From: Flavobacterium circumlabens
Lineage (GTDB): Bacteria; Bacteroidota; Bacteroidia; Flavobacteriales; Flavobacteriaceae
Assembly: GCF_004345565.1 (NCBI RefSeq)
Contig: NZ_SLWA01000001.1
Coordinates: forward strand, 1 to 64,000
Length of the DNA stretch: 64,000 bases
Reading direction: 5' to 3'
Positions 17,253 to 26,189 of this stretch are shown piece by piece. The position numbers were made by a program, and so were the translations under genes. Numbering within the stretch: the first letter of the stretch is position 1; each line of letters starts with the position of its first letter. Under the pieces are notes generated by a model. The model ran no database searches. It was given only the letters and a program-made list of their open reading frames with translations, and had not been told where the DNA came from.

Positions 17253-18482
17253 TTACATCATATCAATATACCTGTCGTGATATCCTAATAAGTACAAAAC
17301 ACCATCAAGACCCAAACTTGAGATAGAAGTTGAAGCGCTCTCCTTTACTTTTTGTTTGGCATGGAAAGCAATTCCTAAACCGGCTAAGTTTAACATCGGC
17401 AAATCGTTGGCTCCGTCACCAACAGCTATTGTCTGGTTGATATGAATGCCTTCTTTGTCCGCAATAGCTTTTAAATGTTCTGCTTTCTTCTGACCGTCAA
17501 TGATATCACCAATATATTTCCCGGTTAACTTACCGTCTTTAATTTCTAATTGATTGGCGTGAACGTAGTCGATACCTAATTCTTTTTGCAGATATTCTCC
17601 AAAATAGGTGAATCCTCCGGATAGGATGGCGGTTTTGTACCCGTAATATTTTAAGGCTTTCATCAAACGGTGCGCTCCTTTTGTTATGGGTAATTTTTCA
17701 GCAACTGAGCGCAAAACATCTTCACTTAAACCTTCTAACAAAGCCATGCGTTGTTTAAAGCTTTCATTGAAATCAATTTCACCATTCATGGCCAGTTCGG
17801 TAATTGCTCTTACCTGTTCGCCTACTCCGTTCAATTCGGCTAATTCGTCAATTACTTCGGTCTGGATCAGTGTAGAATCCATATCAAAACAAACCAGACG
17901 CCTGTTTCTTCTGTAGATATTATCTTCCTGAAAAGAAATATCTACATCCAACGTTCTTGAGATATGCATAAAACTGGCTGTCATCACGATCTTATTTACA
18001 ATTTCACCGGTTACCGACAATTGTATGCAAGAACGCGGATTTTCTTCTATTTCGATGATAGAAGTTCTGCCTGTTAATCTTATAATGGAATCAATATTTA
18101 AATTTTGGTCGGATAATATTTTAGTTACTGCAGCCAGTTGTGAAGCTGCTAACTTCTCTCCCAAAATATTAATAATGTATCGTTGTCTTGATTGTGATTT
18201 TACCCAGGTTTCGTAATCTTCAACAGAAATCGGAATAAATTTTACTTTAATTTCCAATTCATACGCTTTAAACAATAAGTCTTTTAAAACGGGTCCTGAA
18301 CTTGAACCGGCTTCAATTTCAAATAAAATCCCTAAAGAAAGCGTATCGTGAATGTCGGCCTGGCCTATATCTAGAATAACGGCATCATAAGTTGCCAATA
18401 CTGCTGTCAAACCAGCTGTAACTCCGGGTTTATCGTGACCTGAAACTTTTAATAAAATAATCTCTTTATCTTCTATTGTCAT
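17253..18482 (-). CDS. serB: Phosphoserine phosphatase SerB with N-terminal ACT domains
   Basis: A 409-residue enzyme that hydrolyses O-phosphoserine to serine, the last step of serine synthesis. Two ACT-like regulatory domains occupy about residues 1-180 (VSGHDKPGVTAGLTAVLATY opens the first). The HAD phosphatase domain carries DMDST with nucleophile D200 and acid/base D202, SGGFTYF, and GDGANDLPML (355-364). All catalytic residues are present. The long ACT-ACT-HAD form is typical of Bacteroidota and actinobacterial SerB. It is transcribed alone. Confidence 0.95.
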   Translation of the reverse strand: MTIEDKEIILLKVSGHDKPGVTAGLTAVLATYDAVILDIGQADIHDTLSLGILFEIEAGSSSGPVLKDLLFKAYELEIKVKFIPISVEDYETWVKSQSRQRYIINILGEKLAASQLAAVTKILSDQNLNIDSIIRLTGRTSIIEIEENPRSCIQLSVTGEIVNKIVMTASFMHISRTLDVDISFQEDNIYRRNRRLVCFDMDSTLIQTEVIDELAELNGVGEQVRAITELAMNGEIDFNESFKQRMALLEGLSEDVLRSVAEKLPITKGAHRLMKALKYYGYKTAILSGGFTYFGEYLQKELGIDYVHANQLEIKDGKLTGKYIGDIIDGQKKAEHLKAIADKEGIHINQTIAVGDGANDLPMLNLAGLGIAFHAKQKVKESASTSISSLGLDGVLYLLGYHDRYIDMM

Positions 18483-18562
18483 TTTTTCTTTATTGATTAA
18501 GAAGCGACAAAAATCGGCAATCTATTATTGATAAAAAAGAATAATCTTTGTTTTTTTGAAAA

Positions 18563-18590
18563 GAAAAAGCACATAATGATGTGCTTTTTC
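18563..18590 (-). terminator. Terminator of the VOC/AHSA1 cluster
   Basis: A 12-bp perfect stem (gaaaaagcacat with atgtgctttttc) around the loop aatg lies 50 bases past the PhnB-like stop. The T tract on the minus strand is inside the stem plus ttttc. Confidence 0.75.
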
Positions 18591-18640
18591 AAGTAATTTA
18601 ACAATTATGTTCCGCTATTACAATAACTTAACTTTATCCG

Positions 18641-19078
18641 TTAGGCATTTGGCTGTTTCTCGTCAAAATTTACCATCCAGCCTACACCAAACTTGTCTTT
18701 AAACATTCCGAAATAAGCGCCCCAAAAGGTATCATTCATAGGCATTTCGACTTCACCTCCAGCTGAAAGTCCGTTGAAGATTTTGTCTGCCTCTTCTCTG
18801 CTATCTGTATTGATGGAAATTGAAAAATTATCGCCAATACGCAGATTTCCAAATTTTGGATGACTGTCACTTCCCATTAGAATTGTATTACCAATTGGCA
18901 GGGAAACATGCATAATTCTGTTTCCGTCTTCTTCAGCCATTTTGTTGCTATCATCTTCTTCCGGTATGTCTTTGAACTTGCCGATATACGGAAATTCACC
19001 TCCAAAAACTGATTTATAAAATAAGAATGCTTCTTCACAATTCCCGTTAAAAAGCAAATAAGGATTTATTGCTGCCAT
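18641..19078 (-). CDS. PhnB-like VOC-family protein
   Basis: A 145-residue member of the PhnB/3-demethylubiquinone-9-methyltransferase-like branch of the vicinal-oxygen-chelate fold. Visible features are NPYLLFNGNCEEAFLFYKSVFGGEF, TILMGSD and the C-terminal WGAYFGMFKDKFGVGWMVNF. I chose the Met beginning MAAINPYL because an upstream in-frame Met adds only a non-conserved Lys/Asn-rich tail. Substrate unknown. It is last in the minus-strand VOC/AHSA1 run. Confidence 0.88.
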   Translation of the reverse strand: MAAINPYLLFNGNCEEAFLFYKSVFGGEFPYIGKFKDIPEEDDSNKMAEEDGNRIMHVSLPIGNTILMGSDSHPKFGNLRIGDNFSISINTDSREEADKIFNGLSAGGEVEMPMNDTFWGAYFGMFKDKFGVGWMVNFDEKQPNA

Positions 19079-19165
19079 ACTATTTTGTTTTTTGTTGTTT
19101 CTATATTCTATTCTCTCTACTCTATCCACATATCTCCTCCGCTAGTTCTCTCACTGTTTGCATCT

Positions 19166-19582
19166 TTAATTTTCTTGGGGTAATTTGCTAAAATCCATAT
19201 ATAAAACATTCCAGCGATGTCCGTCTAAATCGGCAAAAGCAGCACCATACATCCAGCCCTGACTTTCGGCAGGAGGCGCAAAAACAGTACCACCGGCTTT
19301 TGTTACTTTCTCCATCAATTCATCTACTTCTGCTGCACTTTCAGCATCAATCGAAATCAGGACTTCTGAACTTGATTGCGTATCTGTAATTTTGTTTTTA
19401 GAAAAGCTTTCAAACAAAGTGTCTTCAAAAAGCATTACTACAAAATTTCCTTCGCCTACCAACATACAAGTTGAGTTGGGTGTGTCGTGCTGTTCATTAA
19501 AAGAAAAACCTATTTTCCAAAAAAAGTCTTTCGCTTTTGCCACATTTTTAACGGGCAGATTCAACCAGATTTGTTTCGCCAT
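19166..19582 (-). CDS. VOC-family (glyoxalase/bleomycin-resistance-like) protein, copy A
   Basis: A 138-residue two-repeat beta-alpha-beta-beta-beta protein. The opening IWLNLPVKNVAKAKDFFWKI and the ending FADLDGHRWNVLYMD are classic for this VOC branch. It is clearly paralogous to the VOC gene at 20621-21031 (shared LNLPVK, SEVLISI, GWMY, DGH.W). Members may be lactoylglutathione-lyase-like or drug-binding; nothing here identifies a substrate. Confidence 0.88.
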   Translation of the reverse strand: MAKQIWLNLPVKNVAKAKDFFWKIGFSFNEQHDTPNSTCMLVGEGNFVVMLFEDTLFESFSKNKITDTQSSSEVLISIDAESAAEVDELMEKVTKAGGTVFAPPAESQGWMYGAAFADLDGHRWNVLYMDFSKLPQEN

Positions 19583-19737
19583 TTTATTTCTTTTTAAATT
19601 AATAAACCCTGTAAGTTAAATAAGATAATTAAACTTTACCCGAGAAATTTATCTCTTGCAAAGTCTCTGCGTGTTTTTATTCCAATTCAATGTTTCCAAA
19701 AGAAAATAAACCTTTGTCACTTTGAACTTTCAAAAAA

Positions 19738-20142
19738 CTAATTTTTTTCTACATAACTTTTAAAATTATCCAGAATCGCCTGCCAGCCACAGCGCTGCAT
19801 TTCTTCCGGATTTTGTGTTTCGGGATCAAAACTTTCTATTACTTCTACTCCGTTTGGAGTTGCTTCAAAACTAATTTCGACCTTACGGCCATCGGCCATT
19901 ACATATTCTATGGCTTCATTTTGCTTTATTAAAGTATATTCCCCTTCAAAATCAAAACTCATACTGCCGTCTTTTGCTGCCATAGTCGATTTGAATTTTC
20001 CTCCTTCTCTTAAATCATTTTCTGCATAAGGCGTATGCCAGTCCGGTGAAGCGAAACTCCATTTTGTAATATGTTCCGGTAGTGTCCAGAATTCCCAAAC
20101 TTTCTCTATTGCCGCATTGATTGTGTTTTGTACTTTGATCAT
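19738..20142 (-). CDS. AHSA1/SRPBCC-family protein, copy A
   Basis: A 134-residue START-like ligand-binding protein with the AHSA1 signature VWEFWTLPEHITKW and PYAENDLREGGKF. It is closely similar along its length to the next gene upstream, so the pair arose by tandem duplication. These proteins bind hydrophobic ligands; no enzymatic role can be read. It sits between VOC copy A and AHSA1 copy B. Confidence 0.9.
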   Translation of the reverse strand: MIKVQNTINAAIEKVWEFWTLPEHITKWSFASPDWHTPYAENDLREGGKFKSTMAAKDGSMSFDFEGEYTLIKQNEAIEYVMADGRKVEISFEATPNGVEVIESFDPETQNPEEMQRCGWQAILDNFKSYVEKN

Positions 20143-20182
20143 TCTATATTTATTTAAGATTACTATTTTTTATACTTGTTGT

Positions 20183-20587
20183 TTAAAAACTTTCAACATA
20201 ATTTTTAAAATTAGCCATAACTCCTTTTAAAAATTGCTCCTGCATTGCATCCGAATTGTCTTTTTCAGGTTCAAATGTTTCAGAAATTTTCACATTGTTG
20301 CCCTCAATTTCAAAACAAACTGTTCCTGTTCTGTTATCCAGAAGTTTATATGCTATCAATGCATGCTTTTCAACTTTAGTGTAGGTCCCCTCAAAATCAA
20401 ACCCCATGCTGCCGTCTTTTGTTCCCATGGTGTATTTGAATTTTCCTCCCACTTTTAAATCATTTTCCGCATACGGATTATGCCAGTCTGGTGAAGGTAT
20501 ATTCCAATTGATAATATGTTCCGGCAAGATCCAGAAATTCCAAACGGTATCGATGGATGCCTTAATCGTGTTTTGCACTGTTATCAT
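20183..20587 (-). CDS. AHSA1/SRPBCC-family protein, copy B
   Basis: A 134-residue paralogue of copy A, equal in length and sharing PEHI..W, SPDWH.PYAENDL, GGKFK.TM and the C-terminal NFK.YVE. The two copies are 40 bp apart. Gene order VOC-AHSA1-AHSA1-VOC suggests a duplicated pair with one unit rearranged. Probably co-transcribed from the region next to the GlxA-type regulator. Confidence 0.9.
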   Translation of the reverse strand: MITVQNTIKASIDTVWNFWILPEHIINWNIPSPDWHNPYAENDLKVGGKFKYTMGTKDGSMGFDFEGTYTKVEKHALIAYKLLDNRTGTVCFEIEGNNVKISETFEPEKDNSDAMQEQFLKGVMANFKNYVESF

Positions 20588-20620
20588 CTTTATATTTTTA
20601 ACGCTGTTTATAGCTTATCA

Positions 20621-21031
20621 TTAACTCATTTCCGGAATCTGACTTTCATCCATAAAGAAAATTTCCCAATGATGTCCGTCTGTATCCAGAAAAGTACGTT
20701 GATACATCCAGCCATAATCTTTTGTCGTCCTGTATTCTGAGCCCCCGGCTTTAATCACCTTTGCAATCATTTCATCAACCTTATCACGAGTTTCAAGTGA
20801 AATTGAAATCAGTACCTCGCTGGTCGTGTCCGTATTGCAAATTTCTTTATGGGTAAAAGTTTGGTAAAACTCTTCAACCAAAAGCACTGCATTTATATTT
20901 TCGCCAATCACCAGACAAGTTCCTTTCTCATTTGTAAATTTTGAATTGAATGAAAAGCCCAGTTGAGTGAAAAATGCGATTGAACGATTTAAATCTTTTA
21001 CAGGAAGATTTAAGAATATTTTTGTTTCCAT
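20621..21031 (-). CDS. VOC-family protein, copy B
   Basis: A 136-residue paralogue of the VOC protein at 19166-19582, beginning KIFLNLPVKDLNRSIAFFTQ and ending FLDTDGHHWEIFFMD. It is the first gene of the minus-strand cluster, 140 bp from the divergent regulator start, so it is the likeliest regulated promoter-proximal gene. Confidence 0.88.
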   Translation of the reverse strand: METKIFLNLPVKDLNRSIAFFTQLGFSFNSKFTNEKGTCLVIGENINAVLLVEEFYQTFTHKEICNTDTTSEVLISISLETRDKVDEMIAKVIKAGGSEYRTTKDYGWMYQRTFLDTDGHHWEIFFMDESQIPEMS

Positions 21032-21171
21032 ATCTATAAAATTACAAATTATTTAAAACAAATGTAAAATATTACAAAAAGCATAATACTACAATAGAAG
21101 TCAACTTTAGGGTCATTTAAGACAAATTTTATATTTTTGTAAGGAATTTAATTTCCCAAAAAAGAAGAACC

Positions 21172-22137
21172 ATGAGCAAAAAAACAGGTTTAATTGTGCC
21201 GCATGACTATAAATTACTAAGCATTGCAGCAATTTTAGAAGTTTTTGAAACGGCTAATAAATTGTATAAAGGAGCTGAAAAACCCTTTGACATTATGGTT
21301 TTTCAATCGTCAGAACAGATGAATCAGGAACAATTATTTGGATATACGGTCAATTCAATAGAAACTTCCAATCTGGAACTGGATTTGATTTTGATTCCGG
21401 CTTTCACCACAGATGATATGAGTGAGATGATTGCAAAGAACAAAAAATTTATTCCATGGTTGCAGAAACAACATAAGGCCGGAGCTGAATTGGCCAGTTT
21501 TTGTACGGGTGCCTTTTTATTTGCGGCTTCGGGTTTATTAAATGAAAAACTGGCCACCACCCACGTTGATGCCTGCAGCGCTTTTACGAAAGCATTTCCA
21601 CTCGTTAAATTAAAATCAGAAGAAACTTTAACCGCCGATGGAAGTCTTTACACCAGTGGCGGATCGACCTCCACCTTTCATTTACTGATTCTATTGGTGC
21701 AGAAATATTGCGGAAATGAAATTGCCGTTCAGATCGCCAAGATTTTCTCTATTGATTTAAACCGTTACAAACAGAGTTATTTCAGCACTTTCAGACCCAA
21801 TCATTTACACAATGATACTTTGGTAGCCATGTTGCAGCAAAAAATAGAGAATCAGTACAGTACCATCGAAAAATTAGAAGAAATCACTAAAGACATTCCG
21901 ACCAGTACCCGAAATATGACGAGACGTTTTAAACAGGTTACCGGAATTCCCCCAATAGAATATTTACAAAATATCAGAGTCGAAAGTTCTAAAAAATACC
22001 TGGAACAAACCCAGCTTTCTATTTCTGAAATCATTGAAAAAACGGGATATAATGATCCGAAAGCATTTAGAAAAGTATTCTATAAAATGGTTGGCATGAA
22101 ACCGATTGAATATAGAGAGAAATTTAGAGTGCAATAA
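21172..22137 (+). CDS. GlxA-type transcriptional regulator (DJ-1/PfpI plus AraC HTH)
   Basis: A 321-residue regulator. Residues about 5-190 form a DJ-1/PfpI-like (class I glutamine amidotransferase-like) domain with the nucleophile-elbow cysteine C111 in SFCTGAFLFAASGLL. Residues about 225-320 are an AraC-type double helix-turn-helix with STRNMTRRFKQVTGIPPIEYLQ and GYNDPKAFRKVFYKMVGMKPIEYR. It is divergent from the VOC/AHSA1 cluster and likely controls it. The N-terminal domain probably senses a ligand rather than acting as an enzyme. Confidence 0.92.
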   Translation: MSKKTGLIVPHDYKLLSIAAILEVFETANKLYKGAEKPFDIMVFQSSEQMNQEQLFGYTVNSIETSNLELDLILIPAFTTDDMSEMIAKNKKFIPWLQKQHKAGAELASFCTGAFLFAASGLLNEKLATTHVDACSAFTKAFPLVKLKSEETLTADGSLYTSGGSTSTFHLLILLVQKYCGNEIAVQIAKIFSIDLNRYKQSYFSTFRPNHLHNDTLVAMLQQKIENQYSTIEKLEEITKDIPTSTRNMTRRFKQVTGIPPIEYLQNIRVESSKKYLEQTQLSISEIIEKTGYNDPKAFRKVFYKMVGMKPIEYREKFRVQ

Positions 22138-22140
22138 ATA

Positions 22141-22163
22141 AATCCCAGCGATAAGCCGGGATT
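22141..22163 (+). terminator. Weak hairpin after the regulator
   Basis: aatccc (22141-22146) pairs with gggatt (22158-22163), with gc/gc pairing inside. The following T content is low, so terminator activity is uncertain. Confidence 0.45.
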
Positions 22164-22168
22164 ATGAT

Positions 22169-22309
22169 TTAATTATTTGATTTAGTCTTCTTTCTTAAAA
22201 ATTTAATTAGTAGGTATATCAGATAGATAATTAAAAGCAATCCAATAATGTTTATGACTTGCCATAGAAGTACACTCCGGTCTAAGTCTTTAATCGTTTC
22301 ATTCATCAT
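22169..22309 (-). CDS. 46-residue single-pass membrane peptide
   Basis: An uninterrupted minus-strand frame of 46 codons starts with two Met codons and reads MMNETIKDLDRSVLLWQV..., then one strongly hydrophobic helix (about residues 13-35, NIIGLLLIIYLIYLLIKF), then a basic tail ending RKKTKSNN. The acidic N-terminus, single helix and positive C-terminal side look like a genuine small membrane protein, and similar peptides occur, from memory, in other flavobacteria. It lies between the GlxA-type regulator and clpX. Function unknown. Confidence 0.72.
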   Translation of the reverse strand: MMNETIKDLDRSVLLWQVINIIGLLLIIYLIYLLIKFLRKKTKSNN

Positions 22310-22364
22310 TTAAAATTTTAGTACTTACAAAAGTAAGGAACCGCATCGGGAAAAATAAAGGGAT

Positions 22365-22400
22365 AATAAAAAAACCTGTTCAAATAAATGAACAGGTTTT
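22365..22400 (-). terminator. Intrinsic terminator of clpX
   Basis: A 12-bp perfect stem (aaaacctgttca, 22371-22382, with tgaacaggtttt, 22389-22400) around aataaa, followed on the minus strand by a run of T. Confidence 0.92.
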
Positions 22401-22422
22401 AAATATTAAAATCAATTGCTAA

Positions 22423-23655
22423 TTAAGAAGCAATTTCCATACGCTTCAACAAGTTTTTATTTAAAGTATGTTTTGCATAATCTTTATCGATTGTCAGTAC
22501 TTTATCGTCTGAACTTGGTAATTCGTACATGGCATCTGTTAAGATTGCTTCACATAAGGAACGCAATCCACGAGCTCCTAGTTTGTATTCCAGGGCTTTG
22601 TCTACAATAAAATCTAAAGCTTCATCCGTAATGCTGAATTCTACTTCATCCATCAAAAATAACTTCTGATATTGTTTGATTAAGGCATTTTTCGGCTGCG
22701 TTAAGATCGCACGCAAAGTTTCTCTGTCTAAAGGATCCATGTGCGTAAGAACCGGCAAACGACCAATAATCTCCGGAATCAGTCCGAAATCTTTGATATC
22801 TTTCGGGATGATGTATTGCAATAAATTGTCTTTGTCTATGTTGTCTACATTTTTAGAAGTAGAATAACCCACTGCCTGACGGTTTAAACGTTTAGAAATA
22901 ATACGTTCTACTCCATCAAAAGCACCACCGGCAATAAACAAAATATTCTGAGTATTAACCTCAACAAATTTCTGGTCCGGGTGTTTACGTCCTCCTTTTG
23001 GTGGTACGTTTACAACAGTTCCTTCTAATAATTTCAACAATGCCTGCTGTACTCCTTCTCCGGAAACGTCACGTGTAATGGATGGATTATCGCTCTTACG
23101 GGCGATTTTATCAATTTCATCAATAAAAACGATTCCTCTTTCTGCTTTGGCTACATCGTAATCGGCTGCCTGAAGTAAACGAGTCAAAATACTTTCGACA
23201 TCTTCTCCCACATATCCGGCTTCTGTCAATACAGTCGCATCTACAATGGCCAAAGGAACGTCTAACATTTTGGCGATTGTTTTTGCTACCAGTGTTTTTC
23301 CAGTTCCGGTCTGACCCACCATAATGATGTTACTTTTCTCAATCTCTACTTCGTCGTCTAGTTGCTGTTGCATCAAACGTTTGTAGTGATTGTAAACCGC
23401 CACTGACATTACTTTTTTAGTCTGATCCTGACCAATAACATATTGATCTAAGAAAGCCCTGATTTCTTTTGGTTTCTTTAAAATTAAGTCCCCAACCAGT
23501 TTTGAGCTTCCACTTGATTTTAATTCTTCTAATACAATTCCGTGTGCCTGCTCAATACACTTATCACATATATGTGCATTGATGCCTGCAATCAATAAAT
23601 TGGTTTCTGGCTTTTTCCTTCCACAAAACGAACATTCTAATACTACTTTAGCCAT
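22423..23655 (-). CDS. clpX: ATP-dependent Clp protease ATPase subunit ClpX
   Basis: A 410-residue AAA+ unfoldase that recognises tagged substrates and feeds them to ClpP. The N-terminal zinc-binding domain has four cysteines (C8, C11, C30, C33). Walker A is GQTGTGKT near residue 113, Walker B is [11 protein letters not shown], and the pore region includes [12 protein letters not shown]. The C-terminal part has LGARGLRS. Length is typical. It follows clpP in the same direction, separated by 175 bp of repeat-rich DNA. Confidence 0.97.
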   Translation of the reverse strand: MAKVVLECSFCGRKKPETNLLIAGINAHICDKCIEQAHGIVLEELKSSGSSKLVGDLILKKPKEIRAFLDQYVIGQDQTKKVMSVAVYNHYKRLMQQQLDDEVEIEKSNIIMVGQTGTGKTLVAKTIAKMLDVPLAIVDATVLTEAGYVGEDVESILTRLLQAADYDVAKAERGIVFIDEIDKIARKSDNPSITRDVSGEGVQQALLKLLEGTVVNVPPKGGRKHPDQKFVEVNTQNILFIAGGAFDGVERIISKRLNRQAVGYSTSKNVDNIDKDNLLQYIIPKDIKDFGLIPEIIGRLPVLTHMDPLDRETLRAILTQPKNALIKQYQKLFLMDEVEFSITDEALDFIVDKALEYKLGARGLRSLCEAILTDAMYELPSSDDKVLTIDKDYAKHTLNKNLLKRMEIAS

Positions 23656-23830
23656 TCTTTTTTAGTTACTAAGCTGCAAAGTTACTAAGTTTCTAAGATT
23701 TATCAATACAACCTTAAAAACTTAGCAACCTCTTAACTTTTTATTTTTTTACATTCTTTCTTTAAATTTCAAAGTGACAAATTAGAAACCTCAGGACCTT
23801 AGTCCCTTTGCAACTTTGAACCTTAAAAAA
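23656..23830. repeat. Repeat-rich clpP-clpX spacer
   Basis: The spacer is made of degenerate short motifs on the theme ttactaag / tttctaag / tgcaaagtt, with partial inverse copies (aacttagcaacc, ctttgcaactttgaacctt). This is a style of AT-rich intergenic repeat I recall from Flavobacterium. No gene is visible in it. Confidence 0.5.
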
Positions 23831-24505
23831 TTATCCTCTTCTCAACACTTCATCAATCATTCCGTACTCTTTAGCTTCGTCAGCTTTCATCCAGTAATCA
23901 CGTTCACTGTCTTTGTGCACTCTTTCAAAAGATTGTCCTGAATGTTGTGAAATGATGTTGTATAATTCATCTTTCAGTTTCAACATTTCGCGTAAGTTGA
24001 TTTCCATGTCAGTTGCAACTCCCTGAGCTCCTCCTGATGGCTGGTGAATCATTACTCTTGAATGTGGTAAAGCGGAACGTTTTCCTGCAGCACCTGCACA
24101 TAATAAAACGGCTCCCATAGAAGCTGCCATTCCGGTGCAGATTGTCGCTACATCCGGTTTGATGTATTGCATGGTGTCATAAATTCCTAATCCTGCGTAA
24201 ACACTTCCTCCCGGAGAGTTTAAATAAATCTGAATATCTTTTGAAGCATCAGCACTTTCCAAGAAAAGTAATTGTGCCTGAACGATATTCGCGATCTGAT
24301 CGTCAATACCTGTTCCTAAGAAGATAATTCTGTCCATCATTAATCTTGAAAACACGTCTAATTGAGAAATATTCAACTGACGCTCTTCGATAATATATGG
24401 AGTCATATTAGTCGGGTTCATTGCAGCTACGATTTTGTCATAGTACATTGCGTTTACTCCCTGGTGCTTTGTAGCAAATTTTTTGAATTCTTTACCGTAG
24501 TTCAT
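23831..24505 (-). CDS. clpP: ATP-dependent Clp protease proteolytic subunit ClpP
   Basis: A 224-residue serine peptidase forming the tetradecameric chamber. Catalytic S129 lies in GMAASMGAVLL and H154 in MIHQPSGG; the third member is in the C-terminal DYWMKADEAKEYGMID region. IYLNSPGGSVYAGLGIYD is the conserved core. The N-terminus is about 30 residues longer than E. coli ClpP and is presumably a processed propeptide. It is placed between tig and clpX, the classic order. Confidence 0.97.
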   Translation of the reverse strand: MNYGKEFKKFATKHQGVNAMYYDKIVAAMNPTNMTPYIIEERQLNISQLDVFSRLMMDRIIFLGTGIDDQIANIVQAQLLFLESADASKDIQIYLNSPGGSVYAGLGIYDTMQYIKPDVATICTGMAASMGAVLLCAGAAGKRSALPHSRVMIHQPSGGAQGVATDMEINLREMLKLKDELYNIISQHSGQSFERVHKDSERDYWMKADEAKEYGMIDEVLRRG

Positions 24506-24606
24506 ATTTTAAGTGTTCTAAGTTTTACGTTATGTCTATACATTCCCCATCAAAGGTTATACCTCTTTCTAAAGGATGTCAATTTGTCTTATTTTTGTTT
24601 TAAAAG

Positions 24607-24667
24607 TTTCAGGTTTCAAGTTTCAGGTTTCTTCACGTGCGTTCCAATAAAAACTTGAAACCTGAAA
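24607..24667. repeat. gtttcag heptamer repeat with inverted partner
   Basis: Left side: about 3.5 copies of gtttcag/gtttcaa. Right side: cttgaaacctgaaacctgaaa. A perfect 14-bp inverted pair joins 24607-24620 to 24654-24667. The element sits between the tig terminator and the clpP start and belongs to the short intergenic repeats common in flavobacteria. Confidence 0.8.
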
Positions 24668-24684
24668 CCTGAAATAAAAAATAA

Positions 24685-24727
24685 AAACAAAAAAATGAGC
24701 GTCAGGAAAAAAATCTCCTGACGCTCA
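24685..24727 (-). terminator. Intrinsic terminator of tig
   Basis: A perfect 12-bp stem pairs 24696-24707 with 24716-24727, followed on the minus strand by a long T tract. It separates tig from clpP transcriptionally. Confidence 0.93.
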
Positions 24728-24749
24728 AATATACTTATTTTTTTAGAAA

Positions 24750-26072
24750 TTATTCTCCGTAAGACGCAGCAATAAATTCGTCGTAAGTTACTTCTTTCGT
24801 TGTTGGATTTGCTTTTTCTTTAAACACCTCTAACAATTTTTCAGCTACAACCTGCTCAGAAAGTCTTTTTACTTCTTCCTGATTAGATAAAACTCTGGCC
24901 ACGATTCCCTGTACTTCTTCATCAGTTGGATTTGTTTGTCCAAATTGAGCCATTTGTTGTCTGATTGATTTTGATGTAAAAGCTTTCAGGTCTTCAAATG
25001 TAATCTGGATATTACTCTGCGCCATTGCTTTTCCTTCGATTAATTGAAAACGTAATCCTTTTTCAGATCTTGCGTATTCAACTTCAGCTTCTTCTGCAGA
25101 AAGTTTTTTCTCTCCAACCGTTTGCAGCCATTTTTTAAGGAATGCAGCCGGTAAATCAAATTTAGTACTTTCGATCAGGAAGTCCTGAACGTCTAATAAT
25201 AATTTCTGATCTGCCTGTTGCGCGAACTGAGCTTCAGCATCTTCTTTAATTTTAGCTTTCAAATCTTCAAGAGAAGCTACTTTTCCTTCTCCAAAAAGTT
25301 TATCGAATAACTCTTGGTTTAATTCTGCCAATTCAGCACCGTTGATTGCTTCGATAGTAAAGTCTACTTCGATATCTAAACCGTGAACATCATCATGACC
25401 TACTTTTAGGTAATCCATTAATTGGTGATCATCTTCGAATAAACCTTTAGTACTTACTTTAACTACATCTCCCACTTTTTTACCGATGAATTGATCACCT
25501 GCTTTTTTGTTGAATGTAGTAACTGAAATTGTAGTGGTATTGTTGATACCGTTTTCTTCGTTTGAGAAAGTTCCTGTCAAATCAGAATCTGCAGCAACCA
25601 CTTCTTGTGGAATTGGTTTCCCGAATTGTTTCTGGATACGCTCTACTTGTCCGTCGATTAATTTATCATCAGCCGTAACGATATATTTTACGATATCATT
25701 TTTAGCTTCTAAATTAATTTCGAAGTTTGGCACTAAACCAATTTCGTATTCGAAAGTTAGTTCTTCAGCATCCCAGTCAAAGTTTTCGTTTTCTTTTGCA
25801 AGAGGAGTTCCCAAAAGATTTAATCTTTCAGACTGAACAAAACGCTCTAAAGCCAAATCAACTACTTTTTTTACTTCTTCCTGTTTAATCGCTTTTCCGT
25901 ATTGTTTTTCAACAAGGTCTTTAGGTACCTGACCTTTTCTAAAACCCTTAACGGTAGCCAAAGGCATTTTTTCGTTTATTCTTTTTGCTACCTGACCTTT
26001 ATAATCCATGTGAACAACTGTCATTACAATCGTTTCATTCACAGCGTCTGTTGCTATTCTTTTAATATCCAT
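24750..26072 (-). CDS. tig: Trigger factor, ribosome-associated chaperone
   Basis: A 440-residue protein with the trigger-factor ribosome-binding domain at the N-terminus (about 1-130, including the GFRKGQVPKDLVEKQYG signature), a degenerate FKBP-like middle, and a helical C-terminal chaperone region (about 250-440). It shields nascent chains at the exit tunnel. The middle domain lacks clear FKBP active-site motifs, as in other Bacteroidota. First of the tig-clpP-clpX set, but with its own terminator. Confidence 0.93.
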   Translation of the reverse strand: MDIKRIATDAVNETIVMTVVHMDYKGQVAKRINEKMPLATVKGFRKGQVPKDLVEKQYGKAIKQEEVKKVVDLALERFVQSERLNLLGTPLAKENENFDWDAEELTFEYEIGLVPNFEINLEAKNDIVKYIVTADDKLIDGQVERIQKQFGKPIPQEVVAADSDLTGTFSNEENGINNTTTISVTTFNKKAGDQFIGKKVGDVVKVSTKGLFEDDHQLMDYLKVGHDDVHGLDIEVDFTIEAINGAELAELNQELFDKLFGEGKVASLEDLKAKIKEDAEAQFAQQADQKLLLDVQDFLIESTKFDLPAAFLKKWLQTVGEKKLSAEEAEVEYARSEKGLRFQLIEGKAMAQSNIQITFEDLKAFTSKSIRQQMAQFGQTNPTDEEVQGIVARVLSNQEEVKRLSEQVVAEKLLEVFKEKANPTTKEVTYDEFIAASYGE

Positions 26073-26189
26073 CTTCTTCTTTAATTTACATAATAAAATT
26101 GGGTTGCAAAATTATAAAATTTTTGCAACCCAACCAAGTTTTTAATCTATTGTATTTGAAGGAGTTTTTCTCCCGTTTTTAATTTTGAT

